In this document: positions 6,122 to 6,462 of the stretch, piece by piece | How positions within the stretch are numbered: the first letter of the stretch is position 1 | Layout of the letters: each line of letters starts with the position of its first letter | Source: DRGT01 sp022567895 | GTDB lineage: Archaea; Thermoproteota; Nitrososphaeria; Nitrososphaerales; Nitrosopumilaceae | Reading direction: 5' to 3' | NCBI GenBank assembly: GCA_022567895.1 | Contig: JADFGC010000063.1 | Location: forward strand, 1 to 6,462 | Length of the DNA: 6,462 nt | Notes under the pieces: model-generated | The model's database searches: none | Told to the model about the DNA's origin: nothing | Seen by the model: only the letters and a program-made list of their open reading frames with translations | Translations under genes and position numbers: made by a program

Positions 6122-6462
6122 AATTAATAGATGCAAGAAGAGATCATTATAGAAAACTTGCTCATGAAGAAGGATTTCGTAGCAGATCTGCATACAAACT
6201 AAAAGAGCTAAACAAAGCCTATCGAATTATTGGCCCTGGGTTTTTTGTTCTTGATTTAGGATGTGCACCTGGTGGTTGGATGCAGGTAGCCGTACAGGTT
6301 ACAGGAAACCAAGGAAAAGTGATGGGTGTAGATTCCTCATATGTTGAAGATATTTCGGGAGCAGAACTTCTTAGGGGAAATATTGAAGATGAATCAATTG
6401 TTGATGAAATTTTTGAATATTTTGAAAGAAAAGTAAATGCTGTAATTTGTGATATGTCTCCA
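6118..6462 (+). CDS. rlmE: FtsJ/RlmE-type 23S rRNA 2'-O-methyltransferase, N-terminal part (3' end outside window)
   Basis: This SAM-dependent methyltransferase of the RrmJ/FtsJ family modifies the ribose 2'-OH of a uridine in the A-loop of large-subunit rRNA (U2552 in E. coli); the exact archaeal target is inferred. The first 115 residues are present. They show FRSRSAYKL (20-28), with Lys27 as the first residue of the K-D-K-E catalytic tetrad, the SAM-binding VLDLGCAPGGW (44-54), the acidic GVDSS (70-74) after the next strand, and CDMSP (111-115), with Asp112 as the second tetrad residue. The remaining Lys and Glu are beyond the edge. The ATG at 6118 overlaps the TGA of the TFE-beta gene, so the two genes form one operon from the promoter at 5250-5258. 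The N-terminus is of normal length for the archaeal family. Confidence 0.95.
   Translation, partial: MKLIDARRDHYRKLAHEEGFRSRSAYKLKELNKAYRIIGPGFFVLDLGCAPGGWMQVAVQVTGNQGKVMGVDSSYVEDISGAELLRGNIEDESIVDEIFEYFERKVNAVICDMSP

Overview
The window looks like chromosomal DNA of an ammonia-oxidising-type Thaumarchaeota (Nitrososphaerota, Nitrosopumilus-like). The evidence is AT-rich sequence, archaeal TATA-type promoters, leaderless-looking and GTG starts, a gene for the archaeal/eukaryotic transcription factor subunit TFE-beta, and large secreted beta-sandwich proteins with no bacterial wall anchor. The lineage is inferred from gene content and protein style, not from a marker-gene comparison.

The genes form two divergent groups around a spacer at about 4667-4769. 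The left group is on the minus strand. It reads, in transcription order, an OLD-family AAA ATPase with a C-terminal TOPRIM-like domain (2573-4666), a 712-residue secreted protein made of repeated Ig-like modules (336-2474), and the start of adenine phosphoribosyltransferase apt (1-290, cut by the window edge). The secreted protein has its own TATA-like element and a strong Shine-Dalgarno. A small hairpin followed by a T-tract separates it from apt.

The right group is on the plus strand. It reads a small membrane-anchored one-domain protein of unknown function (4770-5237), a TFE-beta-like transcription factor subunit with an unusually long lysine-rich repeated N-terminal region (5309-6121), and the start of the FtsJ/RlmE 23S rRNA 2'-O-methyltransferase (6118 onward, cut by the window edge). 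The last two overlap by four bases (ATGA), so they form an operon joining a transcription initiation factor to an rRNA modification enzyme.

Most of the window is housekeeping or lineage-typical. The points that deserve a second look are the lysine-rich repeat tract on the TFE-beta protein, which has a perfect 54-bp tandem duplication at DNA level, and the OLD protein, whose TOPRIM domain appears to lack the second aspartate of the DxD motif. I do not see convincing evidence of a new multi-gene system. The OLD gene stands alone, without the helicase or reverse transcriptase partners known for other OLD classes.
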